Below are positions 40,402-49,711 of a stretch of DNA of 64,000 nucleotides, one piece after another. The stretch covers positions 1-64,000 of the IMG/VR virus record IMGVR_UViG_3300028394_000049; one strand, 5' to 3'. The position numbers and the translations under genes are program-made. The notes below the pieces were generated by a model. That model was not told the DNA's origin. It searched no databases and saw only the letters and a list, made by a program, of their open reading frames with translations. The stretch is from a virus. The first letter of the stretch is position 1. The number at the start of each line of letters is the position of its first letter.

Positions 40402-41022
40402 ATGGACATTCAATGTCTGGAGAATCCTCCTCATGTTTTTGTTATTGAAAATTTTTATACAGAAGATGAATTAAACAAAATATGGGAAGAATTGGATGAC
40501 CTTTACGATAAAAATTTTTTAGATAATTCTTCTAATGTGGGTCCAGCAAGGACCCGTGACGGTATTTCTTTAAAGAAAGCTAACGGTGTTTTTTTATATG
40601 AAAGTAAATTTCCAAATTCAAATATAATAAAATTAAATAAAAAAATAAAAGAGTGTTCTTTACTATTTGCTCAACAAGATAAAACATACGCAAAACTTGG
40701 TGAATGTGTTTACAATACTTTGATATCATATTATAGTAATGGTCACTATTACAAACCGCACGACGACCAATCAATATTTACCGCTTGTAGTTATTTTTTT
40801 AAAGAACCTAAAAAATTCTCCGGTGGAAATTTTATTCTAAATGATTTCAATAAAGAGTTTGAAATAAAAAATAACATGGTGATTATTTTTCCTGGAAAAT
40901 ATACACATCAAGCAAGAAAAGTTGAATTGAAGAAAGAATTTCCAGATTACGGAAGATATTGTATATCACAATTTTTTAATATTCCTGTACCAGAAGAATC
41001 CGAGGAGAAAAAAAATGATTGA
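40402..41022 (+). CDS. 2-oxoglutarate/Fe(II) dioxygenase 3
   Basis: This 206-residue protein shows His120-x-Asp122 (YKPHDDQS), His169 (KYTHQARKV) and Arg185 (YGRYCISQFF), the set of prolyl-hydroxylase-like enzymes. FSGGNFILNDFN matches the GG-D strand seen in the 16324 enzyme. I prefer the ATG at 40402; a GTG nine bases upstream overlaps the uvsX stop. The third enzyme of this fold here; the substrate is unknown. Confidence 0.85.
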   Translation: MDIQCLENPPHVFVIENFYTEDELNKIWEELDDLYDKNFLDNSSNVGPARTRDGISLKKANGVFLYESKFPNSNIIKLNKKIKECSLLFAQQDKTYAKLGECVYNTLISYYSNGHYYKPHDDQSIFTACSYFFKEPKKFSGGNFILNDFNKEFEIKNNMVIIFPGKYTHQARKVELKKEFPDYGRYCISQFFNIPVPEESEEKKND

Positions 41023-41338
41023 AGGAATAGACTATTGTTTCATCTATCCAAAAGATGATGCGGCCTCAGTACACGTTAGATTACTTGATGGACCTTACAA
41101 AAATACCATCTTCAAATATGGCAAAGTAAAGTTTGAGGAAAAGAATGAGCAAATGTATTTACTTTTTGGTTACGATGTGTTAGAATCTGATGTGAGTACA
41201 CCGAAAAAGTTAGAAAAGAGTGGTGAGTTTAAGAACCATATTGGTGACCTTTTGGTACAAATAATGTCATCTAACATTGAACAGGAAATTATTGATGAAG
41301 TTGGAACAAACGATTCTCAAGAATCTATTTTACAATGA
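41015..41338 (+). CDS. Hypothetical protein preceding gp41
   Basis: This 107-residue protein contains DYCFIYPKDDAASVHVRLLD and GPYKNTIFKYGKVKFEE, a beta-rich core. It overlaps the oxygenase (8 bases) and gp41 (44 bases). Similar proteins sit before gp41 in cyanophage-like T4 phages without a known role. The long overlap with gp41 suggests coupled translation. Confidence 0.6.
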   Translation: MIEGIDYCFIYPKDDAASVHVRLLDGPYKNTIFKYGKVKFEEKNEQMYLLFGYDVLESDVSTPKKLEKSGEFKNHIGDLLVQIMSSNIEQEIIDEVGTNDSQESILQ

Positions 41339-42683
41339 AGATTATCTCAGAAAAGTATTACCATTTTTAAAACCGGAATATTTTACCTCGAATACTGAAA
41401 AAGTTTTATTTGATGAAATTACATCATTCACACAGACTTACAATAACACACCAACGATTGAAGCAGTTGCATTGGCCGTCAAAGAAAGGCGCAATCTCAC
41501 AGATGACGAAGTGGAAAAGTGTTCGTCTTATCTTAAAGAAATTGAATCTACTAAAAGCGAAGAATCCAAAATTCAATGGCTTGTTGATAAAACCGAACAA
41601 TTTTGCCAAGAGAAAGCCATATACAATGCAGTATTGGGGTCTATTTCTATTCTCGATGGAAAAGACAAGACCCACGAAAAAGGTCAGATTCCCAAGATAT
41701 TATCGGACGCCTTGGCGGTAAGTTTCGATAACTCGGTTGGTCACGATTATTTGGAGAATTCAGATGAGCGTTACGAATTCTACCACCGAAAAGAAGAACG
41801 TATTCCTTTTGATCTGGAATACTTCAACAAAATCACAAAAGGCGGCCTGCCTGCCAAGACACTCAATATCGCTCTAGCGGGTACTGGTGTCGGTAAATCA
41901 TTGTTCATGTGTCACGTTGCTTCGTCTTGCATGGTACAAGGTAAAAACGTATTGTACATCACACTTGAAATGGCAGAAGAAAAAATTGCTGAACGTATTG
42001 ATGCAAATTTATTAAACGTGACGATTGATGATTTGATGCAACTACCTAAAGACATGTATGACAAGAAAGTTGCTCGGGTCCGTGAAAAGACTACAGGTAA
42101 ACTTATCATCAAAGAATATCCAACCGCATCAGCTTCAACAATTCATTTTAGGACATTATTAAATGAACTTAATCTTAAGCGCTCTTTCGTTCCTGATATT
42201 ATCTTTGTGGATTATCTTAATATATGTTGTAGTTCTCGGATTAAGGCTGGTGCGAATATTAACTCATACACATACGTTAAGTCCATCGCAGAAGAGCTTC
42301 GAGGCCTTGCCGTTGAACATAATGTTCCTATTGTATCTGCGACTCAAACTACCAGAAGCGGATTTACATCGTCTGATCCGGGCTTGGAAGATACGAGTGA
42401 ATCGTTCGGGTTACCTGCTACCGCCGACCTGATGTTTGCTTTGATTTCTTCCGAAGAATTGGAAGAACTTGGCCAACTTATGGTCAAACAATTGAAAAAT
42501 CGTTACAATGATCCAACATATTACAAAAGATTCACGGTTGGTATTGACAGGTCTAAAATGAAGTTGTATGATATCGAACAGGCTGCTCAAATTGGAATTG
42601 CAGATGCTGGCCACGATAAGCCAATAAACACATTTGGTGACCGTGAAAGACAACCTAAAAAGTTTAGTGGATTTAAAGTATGA
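41295..42683 (+). CDS. 41: Replicative DNA helicase gp41 (DnaB-like)
   Basis: This 462-residue hexameric 5'-3' helicase (T4 gp41 is 475) moves on the lagging strand with the primase gp61. Walker A is AGTGVGKSLF (~195-204), followed by YITLEMAEEKIAERIDANLL, Walker B IIFVDYLNI and ESFGLPATADLMFALI, all close to T4 gp41. The ATG at 41295 gives MKLEQTILKNLFYNEDYL, comparable to the T4 start; the TTG 18 bases upstream is less likely. Confidence 0.96.
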   Translation: MKLEQTILKNLFYNEDYLRKVLPFLKPEYFTSNTEKVLFDEITSFTQTYNNTPTIEAVALAVKERRNLTDDEVEKCSSYLKEIESTKSEESKIQWLVDKTEQFCQEKAIYNAVLGSISILDGKDKTHEKGQIPKILSDALAVSFDNSVGHDYLENSDERYEFYHRKEERIPFDLEYFNKITKGGLPAKTLNIALAGTGVGKSLFMCHVASSCMVQGKNVLYITLEMAEEKIAERIDANLLNVTIDDLMQLPKDMYDKKVARVREKTTGKLIIKEYPTASASTIHFRTLLNELNLKRSFVPDIIFVDYLNICCSSRIKAGANINSYTYVKSIAEELRGLAVEHNVPIVSATQTTRSGFTSSDPGLEDTSESFGLPATADLMFALISSEELEELGQLMVKQLKNRYNDPTYYKRFTVGIDRSKMKLYDIEQAAQIGIADAGHDKPINTFGDRERQPKKFSGFKV

Positions 42684-43786
42684 CGTTGACCTTTGAAGAT
42701 GCAGTACATTGTGCCAAAGTATTCGAAGATTATTTTGGGAATTTTGATCGCATCGATGAGTACATGAGAGATCAGAAATTAAATTCTCTGGCCGAACTTC
42801 CATCCAATCCTTTATTTCCAATTGAAGATGAATTATTTCAAAACTTTACGATGCATCCAAAAGATATGGATTTTGAAGTACTTGAAATAGATAATGAAAC
42901 ATGGACTAATCTACTGAACATTACCTCATCACACGTAAACATTCCACCAGTTGGTCGTAATGTCAAGTTGGCCGTGCGTGAGAAGAATACAGGAAAGTAC
43001 GTAGGATTCATCCGACTTGGTTCACCAGTCATCAACTGTAAACCCCGTAATGACATGCTTGGACAAGTGTTTACACAAAATCCTGACTGGGGTAAACGAT
43101 TCAACGACTCTGCAATGATGGGTTTTGTTATTGTACCGGCACAACCATTTGGTTATAATTATCTTGGTGGTAAACTTCTAGCTGCAATCTGTACATCACA
43201 TGAAGTCCGTCAAATCGTCAACAAGAAATACGGAATGAATTTGTGTCTTTTTGAGACTACTAGTTTATATGGTAGTTCAAAAACAGTATCACAATATGAT
43301 GGTATGAAACCCTATATCAGATATAAAGGTCTTACCGATTCCGATTTTTTACCCATGATGCACGGCAAACCATATTCTGATTTACGTGACTTTGTGGAAA
43401 GTAAAGTTGGTAAACTTGTCGATGAAGATGCGTCTAGTAAGAAACTAAAAATCTCTATGAAGATTATATCACTCACTAAAGCAGCACTTAAAGGTACATC
43501 TGAGGGCGGCACATTCCAAGCAACGATTGAGAAGGCTAAGGGGTTGACAGAACAGAAAAGATATTATATAAGCGACTATGGTTTTAAGAACATGGTTGAT
43601 TATGTAAACTGTAAGACGGACGTACTTGTTCCTGGTGAAAACTATGAAAAACATAAAATGGTAAACTTGATTGAATGGTGGCGAAATAAAGCTTGCAATC
43701 GGTATGAAACACTATACAATGAAAACAGGTTAAGAAACGAACTTGAAATCTGGACATCAGGAAAAGATATTCAGATTATCAGATAA
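42680..43786 (+). CDS. DruA-like DUF4338 protein 2
   Basis: This 368-residue protein shares with the 19159 protein the segments KYVGFIRLGSP, PAQPFGYNYLGGKLLAAICTS and ETTSLYGSSKTVSQYDG, the DUF4338/DruA core. N- and C-terminal regions differ, so the pair is ancient or separately acquired. It overlaps gp41 by four bases. Its location in the replication unit argues for DNA-related action, which is inference. Confidence 0.7.
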   Translation: MTLTFEDAVHCAKVFEDYFGNFDRIDEYMRDQKLNSLAELPSNPLFPIEDELFQNFTMHPKDMDFEVLEIDNETWTNLLNITSSHVNIPPVGRNVKLAVREKNTGKYVGFIRLGSPVINCKPRNDMLGQVFTQNPDWGKRFNDSAMMGFVIVPAQPFGYNYLGGKLLAAICTSHEVRQIVNKKYGMNLCLFETTSLYGSSKTVSQYDGMKPYIRYKGLTDSDFLPMMHGKPYSDLRDFVESKVGKLVDEDASSKKLKISMKIISLTKAALKGTSEGGTFQATIEKAKGLTEQKRYYISDYGFKNMVDYVNCKTDVLVPGENYEKHKMVNLIEWWRNKACNRYETLYNENRLRNELEIWTSGKDIQIIR

Positions 43787-43789
43787 ATA
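43782..43789 (+). promoter_or_regulatory. Candidate late promoter before the 43808 gene
   Basis: GATAAATA overlaps the preceding stop and lies 19 bases before the next ATG; one mismatch from TATAAATA. Confidence 0.4.
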
Positions 43790-43807
43790 CTTTCATTTGA
43801 GATTAAT

Positions 43808-45064
43808 ATGGCCACCAAAATCCATCCTGTCATTAAGGTGTTGAATAGTTTTCCTTCCGAGTTAAAGAAAAAGACTCGAAATAAGGAAGTTTATGTTGTT
43901 AAATCCAGCAACAGAGAACAAACACAAAAAGAAATTGAAGGCCTTTTAACTAAAATTAAAATCTACAATTATAGAAAAAAAGATCCTTCTTTATCAGGCA
44001 GCACAGAAGTTACAGTCATCGATGATCCTGTAGTAAAAAATAATCAGATCGTTTTAGTGTTTAAACCTGCTGCCGGTGGTATGCAAGAAACAACTTTGAA
44101 TTCTACTATAACTGAACTTGCGCCTGCGGTTGGATTCACACAAAAAATAACACCAAAAGATTTCAAAGATTTTTATGATAAGGTCAAGGCAACCGATCCA
44201 AAGAAATTAACAGTATATGTTAATGACAAAGATAGAAAATCAGGAACAGATTTCATCAATAATTTTCCAAAGTCATCCAAATTCGAAATTAAAATGAAAA
44301 ATGCAATTGGTGTTTTGAATTGGTTAAAAGATGAAAATAAAAAAAATCCCATAGCAAATGTTATTTGGGGTTATCGTGCCAAACCTGAAGGTGTAGATTC
44401 AAAACATAAAGGTGATTTGTTTGTAGAATATAAAACTGGAAAAATGTTAGGTGTGTCACTTAAAGCGGGTGATGAAAATACTAGTGAACCAAAATTAAAT
44501 ACTTATGTCAAACCTATTTTAGAAAAACTGAATGAATCAGAAATACAAAAATTAAGAAATAAATTGTATGATGAAATTTATTTCAAATTCAGTACATCAA
44601 AAGATGGTTACGATAAGATAGCCAAAAGGCAAACTATTTCTAAGTTGGCTGAGCTTGAAAAGGTTGACGTTAACGGATACAATGAACTTTACGATAAAAG
44701 TCTTGATATTATACGCAACGCCTTAGTTAAAATTTTTCCTAAAAATACTACCAAAACAGTTAATTATCTAAGAGAAGCTATTACAGGACAAGCTGGAGAT
44801 GTTCCTCTAATAGTTTTAAAAGCTTTCAACAGCTCAGTTAAAGTGTTGACTGATGAAGATGATGTTGAAGTATTTTTGAACAAAACCAAATCAATTAATT
44901 CTTATGCATCAACAACATCGAAACAAGATTTTTTTATTGAATTGGTTGCTAGTTCTTCAGATAAATTACTAATGAAATTTTCAGTACGTACAAACAAAAC
45001 TGGAGATGAACATAAATTAGGACAATTTTTTAACTTGTCTGTAAAATTTAATGGAGTTAAATGA
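43808..45064 (+). CDS. Putative PD-(D/E)xK-type nuclease, otherwise unknown
   Basis: This 418-residue Lys-rich protein is not recognised with certainty. Around residues 195-225 it has KHKGDLFVEYKTGKMLGVSL followed by KAGDE, which fits the order Asp ... hydrophobic-x-Lys of restriction-like nuclease cores. The N-terminal part is basic (SELKKKTRNKEVYVVKSS). It could be an endonuclease acting on host or competitor DNA; this is inference from one motif. Confidence 0.5.
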   Translation: MATKIHPVIKVLNSFPSELKKKTRNKEVYVVKSSNREQTQKEIEGLLTKIKIYNYRKKDPSLSGSTEVTVIDDPVVKNNQIVLVFKPAAGGMQETTLNSTITELAPAVGFTQKITPKDFKDFYDKVKATDPKKLTVYVNDKDRKSGTDFINNFPKSSKFEIKMKNAIGVLNWLKDENKKNPIANVIWGYRAKPEGVDSKHKGDLFVEYKTGKMLGVSLKAGDENTSEPKLNTYVKPILEKLNESEIQKLRNKLYDEIYFKFSTSKDGYDKIAKRQTISKLAELEKVDVNGYNELYDKSLDIIRNALVKIFPKNTTKTVNYLREAITGQAGDVPLIVLKAFNSSVKVLTDEDDVEVFLNKTKSINSYASTTSKQDFFIELVASSSDKLLMKFSVRTNKTGDEHKLGQFFNLSVKFNGVK

Positions 45065-45345
45065 TGGCGTTAATAGACTTTGACAAACTTGCGAAAGAGT
45101 TTGAAACTAACGATAATGATTTTGGTTTTTCTGCTGTGTCTGAAGAAGAATATAATTCAATTATCAATAAGACAGCACAAACTGCCGATGATTATAAAGA
45201 AAGATTAACGGAATTAGAAAAAATTATTGTTCCGTTTCTCACCAAGTTACATTCGACCGGAGATAAAGAATACATATACTGGCCGAATAGAAAACCACTA
45301 ATCGAAAAGCAGATAGAAAAAATACTTAAATTGACAAGGAATTAA
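45061..45345 (+). CDS. Small hypothetical protein (94 aa)
   Basis: A 94-residue protein starting MMALIDFDKLAKEFE, with AQTADDYKERLTELEKIIVP and a C-terminal WPNRKPLIEKQIEKIL. Similar proteins with an ADDYK...WPNR pattern occur in T4-like marine phages. Two ATG codons in tandem make either start possible; the first overlaps the previous stop (ATGATG). Function is unknown. Confidence 0.6.
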   Translation: MMALIDFDKLAKEFETNDNDFGFSAVSEEEYNSIINKTAQTADDYKERLTELEKIIVPFLTKLHSTGDKEYIYWPNRKPLIEKQIEKILKLTRN

Positions 45346-45347
45346 TT

Positions 45348-46061
45348 ATGAAAGCAACAGTGATTATACCCACCACGGGTGCATTTGAAGTACGTGATGC
45401 AATCGATTCTGTACTTGACCAAACAATAGAGACACAAGTTTATCTTGTTTGTGACGGTGATAACTTTAAAGGTAAAGTTAAAGTTATTTCTGATGACTAC
45501 GCAGGAAATCCATTCGTAAAAGTTTGTTATCTGCCTATCAACGTTGGTGGTAATGGTTTTTACGGACACCGTATATATGCTTCCTTCACACATTTGATTA
45601 ACACCGATTATGTTTTTTATTTGGACCAAGATTGTTGGTTTGAAACTAATCACGTAGAAGAATGTATCAAAACAATAGAAGAAAATGATCTGAGTTGGTC
45701 TTATTCTTTGCGTAAAGTTACAAATAAAGAAGGCGAATACATTTGTAATGATGATTGTGAATCTTTAGGCAAATGGAAAACATATCACGGCATCAATCAT
45801 ATAGATACAAATTCGTATTGCCTTAAAACTGATGTTGCGATAAAATTGGCTAGTGTATGGCATGGTGGTTGGGGTCAAGACCGTGTTTTCTTTGGGACCC
45901 TTGCTCAACACTTTGCAAGATTTCATTGCACAGGACAATATACAGTAAATTATCGTGTAGACGGGAATCCAGGTTCAGTTAACGCCGAATTCTTTTTGAA
46001 TGGTAATAAAGTAATGAATGAAAAATATAATGGAGAATTCCCATGGCGCAAAAAAATCTAA
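45348..46061 (+). CDS. Family 2-like glycosyltransferase
   Basis: This 237-residue protein starts MKATVIIPTTGAFEVRDAID and SVLDQTIETQVYLVCDGDNF, the family 2 nucleotide-binding fold, with metal-binding DQD at 93-95 (YLDQDCWF). The later WHGGWGQDRVFFGTL probably supplies the catalytic base region. It opens the eight-gene glycan cluster, which runs with overlaps or tiny gaps to 51401. The sugar donor and acceptor are unknown. Confidence 0.8.
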   Translation: MKATVIIPTTGAFEVRDAIDSVLDQTIETQVYLVCDGDNFKGKVKVISDDYAGNPFVKVCYLPINVGGNGFYGHRIYASFTHLINTDYVFYLDQDCWFETNHVEECIKTIEENDLSWSYSLRKVTNKEGEYICNDDCESLGKWKTYHGINHIDTNSYCLKTDVAIKLASVWHGGWGQDRVFFGTLAQHFARFHCTGQYTVNYRVDGNPGSVNAEFFLNGNKVMNEKYNGEFPWRKKI

Positions 46062-46900
46062 TTATCGGTGGTTACACAAACTACGGCATCAACCAACTTA
46101 AACCTTGGGTATTATCTGCAAAAGAAGTTTCAGGTGAAAACGATGTTGTTTTAGTTGCTGGTAAAACATCAAAAGAAACGGTGGAGTGGTTACAGGAACA
46201 AGGTGTGGTTGTTGTTCCGATGATATCGGTCAACAATGTTCCTATCCACGTATTGCGTTTTCTTTCCATTTATGATTACTTAAACAATCATTGGAAAGAT
46301 TATGAATATGTTGTCACAACAGATGTGAAAGATGTTTACTTTCAAACAGACCCGTTTTATCCAATGACACGTTATCTTAAAGATGATTATAAACTTATTA
46401 TTGCTTCTGAAGGATTGAAATACAAAGATGAATCTTGGGGCAATGAGAATTTAATGCAGTCTTATGGACCTTATGTCTATGAGAAGTTTAAAGATAACGA
46501 AATCTTTAATGTTGGAACGTTCGGTGGTGTCTCTGAGTATGTGAAAGATATGGTGTTCAACATCTTCACTAATGCAATCAACAGGCCAATTCCTATCTGC
46601 GACCAAGCGGTCTTTAACGTACTAATAAATACACAACCATTTAAGAATATCGTTTTCAAGACATCAACTTGGGCATGTGAAGCGGGTACGGTTGCTGATC
46701 CATCAAAGATTGATAACTTTAGACCAAATCTATTATTTAAAGAACCTATTGTAAAAAATGGTATTGTTTTAAGTGATGATGACTGCGAAATACCTTTTCC
46801 AATTGTTCACCAATATGATCGTGTACCTGATTGGAAAAAATTTGTCCAAGAAAAATATGGCCAAGAAGATGAATCGGAATATTTTATTTACAGGGCTTAA
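46043..46900 (+). CDS. Putative glycosyltransferase (TDVKD motif)
   Basis: This 285-residue protein has a GT-A-like layout: NLIIGGYTNYGINQLKPWVL, then FLSIYDYL and VVTTDVKDVYF (TDVKD at 93-97) as a DxxD-type metal motif, and later NVGTFGG and CDQAVFNVLI. No family can be fixed by eye. It overlaps the previous gene by 19 bases, which ties it to the same glycan unit. Confidence 0.65.
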   Translation: MAQKNLIIGGYTNYGINQLKPWVLSAKEVSGENDVVLVAGKTSKETVEWLQEQGVVVVPMISVNNVPIHVLRFLSIYDYLNNHWKDYEYVVTTDVKDVYFQTDPFYPMTRYLKDDYKLIIASEGLKYKDESWGNENLMQSYGPYVYEKFKDNEIFNVGTFGGVSEYVKDMVFNIFTNAINRPIPICDQAVFNVLINTQPFKNIVFKTSTWACEAGTVADPSKIDNFRPNLLFKEPIVKNGIVLSDDDCEIPFPIVHQYDRVPDWKKFVQEKYGQEDESEYFIYRA

Positions 46901-46902
46901 TT

Positions 46903-47466
46903 ATGAAAACTTTAGTTGATATCATGGTCGAAAAAAATTTAAGAAACGACACACACTATGAATTTGGAACGGACAAAGAATTTAATCACAGATATTGCAC
47001 CGCTTTTTACGATAAAGAGTTTCCGAAATATCGTGACAAGAGAATTCGTTTATTGGAGATTGGAGTACACCGTGGCGGTGGTCTCGCAGTATTCCACGAA
47101 TATTTTTCCGATGCTGACATCTATGGTGTAGATCCTTTTGAGTTTGGTGCTGCAAAGAATTGTTTGCCTTATCCTAGAGTTAGAGTATTTACTGCTGACG
47201 GGTATAGTAAAGAATTTGCAGACACACTTCCAAAATTTGATATCATTATTGATGATGGTCCACATACAAAAGAGAGTCATCTAAAGTCATTACAAATTTA
47301 CCTCAACAAATTGAATGATGGTGGCGTTTTTATTATTGAAGATATTTCAGAAATGGAATGGACAGAAGAATATAAAGCTTTAGTTCCTCCTTGGATGACA
47401 TATGAAATTATTGATGCTCGAGAAATCTCTGGCATGTCAGATTCTATTATGTTTGTAGTAAGATAA
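46903..47466 (+). CDS. SAM-dependent methyltransferase
   Basis: This 187-residue class I methyltransferase has motif I LLEIGVHRGGGLAVF, motif II DIYGVDPFEFG and post-motif DIIIDDGPHTKESH, matching CmcI or macrocin-type O-methyltransferases. VFIIEDISEMEWTEEY follows. In this cluster it probably methylates a sugar of the glycan being built. Both neighbours are glycosyltransferase-like. Confidence 0.82.
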   Translation: MKTLVDIMVEKNLRNDTHYEFGTDKEFNHRYCTAFYDKEFPKYRDKRIRLLEIGVHRGGGLAVFHEYFSDADIYGVDPFEFGAAKNCLPYPRVRVFTADGYSKEFADTLPKFDIIIDDGPHTKESHLKSLQIYLNKLNDGGVFIIEDISEMEWTEEYKALVPPWMTYEIIDAREISGMSDSIMFVVR

Positions 47467-47467
47467 A

Positions 47468-48196
47468 ATGTCATCACTATCTTTTTTACACCTAGCTTCT
47501 GCGAATAAAAAAATATCAACAGGCCATATTGTATCAAATATAAGGAAATATCATCCTGATGCATACTACTTTTTAGGTTCTGATGCAGCTGATGATTTAT
47601 CTGAAATCGCTGCAACCAACAATTGTGACTATGTTTATTACACAAATAAAATAGGATATCCAAGTTACAAAATCGAAAAGGTTATTTTGTGGTTAGAGAG
47701 ATTTCGTTATGCTTGCGAAAAATCAAATACTACACATATTATGATGGTCGAAGATGATGTGTGGATCAAAAAGCCAGTAACAGTACTCGATGAATGGGAA
47801 ATGTCCTGTCATCACATCACACACGGTAATGAAATGCCGCCTCAAGTTATTGATTTGATCGAAAACTTTTCCGGTAAAAGACCTCTCACAAATTATTATG
47901 GCGGCGGTGGAGGTTCAATATATAAAGTAGACACGTTTCTAAACAACTATGAACGTGTATTGGATTGGTTTAAAACTCATCATAACGACATTCAAAGTTA
48001 TTATGAACCGTTTGGTTTTATGGACTGTTATATGGTAGCATACTACATGCTGTGTGGAAAAGATTACAACGTCAATCCATACATGACAGATACACACCAT
48101 CACAGAAATAATGGTTTTGATTGGGATGAATTTGTTGAAACTAGAAAAGAAAATATTGAAATTGTAAATAACTATAAGAAATATTATTGGGTATGA
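47468..48196 (+). CDS. Putative glycosyltransferase (EDD motif)
   Basis: This 242-residue protein has IMMVEDDVWIKKPV (EDD at 95-97) as a likely metal-binding motif, and YYGGGGGSIYKVDTFL typical of GT-A enzymes that survey a Golgi-like fold. FGFMDCYMVAYYML and a C-terminal His-rich HHHRNNGFDWDEF follow. Donor and acceptor are unknown. Confidence 0.68.
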   Translation: MSSLSFLHLASANKKISTGHIVSNIRKYHPDAYYFLGSDAADDLSEIAATNNCDYVYYTNKIGYPSYKIEKVILWLERFRYACEKSNTTHIMMVEDDVWIKKPVTVLDEWEMSCHHITHGNEMPPQVIDLIENFSGKRPLTNYYGGGGGSIYKVDTFLNNYERVLDWFKTHHNDIQSYYEPFGFMDCYMVAYYMLCGKDYNVNPYMTDTHHHRNNGFDWDEFVETRKENIEIVNNYKKYYWV

Positions 48197-48987
48197 ATAA
48201 CATAAGTATCGTTACTGCTTTCTTTGACATTGGTCGAGGTGATTGGACTCCAGACAAAGGATTACCACATTATCTACAAAGAAGTACAGACACCTATTTT
48301 CAAAGATTTGCACACTTAGCCAAATTAGAAAATCACATGGTAGTCTTTACCTCCGAAGAATTTGTTGACAAAATCAAAGAGCTACGTGGCAGTAGACCGA
48401 CACAAATACTTCCTTTAGATTTCAAAAATTCTTTTGATAAACTACGTGAAGAAATTTCTAGGGTACAAAAGTTACCGCAGTATCAATCAAAAATCAATCC
48501 AAGTCAGGTTAAAAATCCAGAGTATTGGAATGCCGATTACGTGCTTGTAAATTTATTAAAATCATCTTTTGTAACTAAGGCCATGGAGTTAGGTTATGTA
48601 CCAACTGAATTGGTTGCATGGATCGATTTTGGTTATTGCAGAGAACCTCTAAAAACTATAGAATGGTCTTACGACTTTAATCCAGAGAAGATACATTTCT
48701 TCAATATCAAAGATTGGGTTGAGGGTACATACATTCAAGATGTGATTGCAAATAATGATGTTCACATTACAGGACCTTGTATTGTTGGTGGCAAAAAATG
48801 TTGGCCAATATTAGAACATCTTGTACACCACTCTGTAAATGAATTATTGAAAAATGATTTAATTGATGATGATCAAACACTACTTTTAATGTCGTATCTA
48901 TATAAACCACAGATGTTTGATTTACATAAAGTTTCGCCTGATAATTGGTTTGTTGCATTTGAGGATTATAATGAAAGTATATCTTAG
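48193..48987 (+). CDS. HtrL/YibB-like glycosyltransferase-family protein
   Basis: This 264-residue protein resembles the HtrL/YibB (WlaTC) family: ISIVTAFFDIGRGDW, then YFQRFAHLAKLENHMVVFT and AWIDFGYCR. WlaTC-like genes sit in LPS biosynthesis clusters. I prefer the ATG at 48193, which overlaps the previous stop (ATGA); a TTG two codons upstream is the alternative. Confidence 0.7.
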   Translation: MNNISIVTAFFDIGRGDWTPDKGLPHYLQRSTDTYFQRFAHLAKLENHMVVFTSEEFVDKIKELRGSRPTQILPLDFKNSFDKLREEISRVQKLPQYQSKINPSQVKNPEYWNADYVLVNLLKSSFVTKAMELGYVPTELVAWIDFGYCREPLKTIEWSYDFNPEKIHFFNIKDWVEGTYIQDVIANNDVHITGPCIVGGKKCWPILEHLVHHSVNELLKNDLIDDDQTLLLMSYLYKPQMFDLHKVSPDNWFVAFEDYNESIS

Positions 48988-49711
48988 TTCTACCGCCAAT
49001 CTTGGTGACTTCATCAATGGCATGCCTGTACTTTCGGGCTTACGCAAATCTTATGGAAAATTTGAACTTGTCATTAAAGGTGAAATGAAAAAATTTAATG
49101 GTATAAAAGAATTTCTTATGTACCAAGATTTGTTTACTGAAGTTAATTTTGATTCTGATATATGGATGTATGGTTCAATCATCAACCTTAGTTCTTGGAC
49201 CAGAGAAGATAAAAGACATCCTGATAGACCAATCGAGACATGCCGATATGAGAATTGGTTGAAAGAACAATATGGAATGGAATTTGATGTTGATGATGGT
49301 TTTATTGTAAAAACTCCAGAGTTTGACATTGAAATAAAAGATGATTATTATGTTGGTGATCGTTGGGATGTAGGCAACATTGATGATCGTAGAGAAACAC
49401 ACATTCTATCGCATCTTGACAAATACGAATTTATTGATTACAATAAAACGATGTTGGAGAACGCATACATTATTAAGAATCTAAAGAAACCTTTCATCAC
49501 AAACTTTACTGGTGTTGGTATGCTTGCTGATATGTGTAATGTTCCTTTGTATTGTGTTTGGAAGGCAGAAGATTGGAAACCTGAATTCCGCAGAGGTGAG
49601 GATGTGTCTTGGGATGATGGTAAAAATATCAACAAAGTCTTTGAGAAACATTTCTATTTAAATCGTCAAGCAAAACTGGTTCATGCCAAAGACTTAGAAA
49701 CATTATTATGA
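48971..49711 (+). CDS. GT9-like (heptosyltransferase-related) protein
   Basis: This 246-residue protein begins MKVYLSSTANLGDFINGMPV followed by LSGLRKSYGKFELVIKG, the GDxxxxxP...LR pattern at the start of GT9 heptosyltransferases. Later GVGMLADMCNVPLYCVWKA falls in the place of the donor-binding half. It is shorter than bacterial GT9 enzymes (~340 residues). The ATG at 48971 is chosen over an upstream in-frame start inside the previous gene. Confidence 0.55.
   Translation: MKVYLSSTANLGDFINGMPVLSGLRKSYGKFELVIKGEMKKFNGIKEFLMYQDLFTEVNFDSDIWMYGSIINLSSWTREDKRHPDRPIETCRYENWLKEQYGMEFDVDDGFIVKTPEFDIEIKDDYYVGDRWDVGNIDDRRETHILSHLDKYEFIDYNKTMLENAYIIKNLKKPFITNFTGVGMLADMCNVPLYCVWKAEDWKPEFRRGEDVSWDDGKNINKVFEKHFYLNRQAKLVHAKDLETLL

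Noticed and set aside
46622-46632. Late-promoter-like AATAAATA within the 46043 gene
   Set aside because: It lies mid-gene with no following start; AT-rich coding DNA gives such matches by chance.
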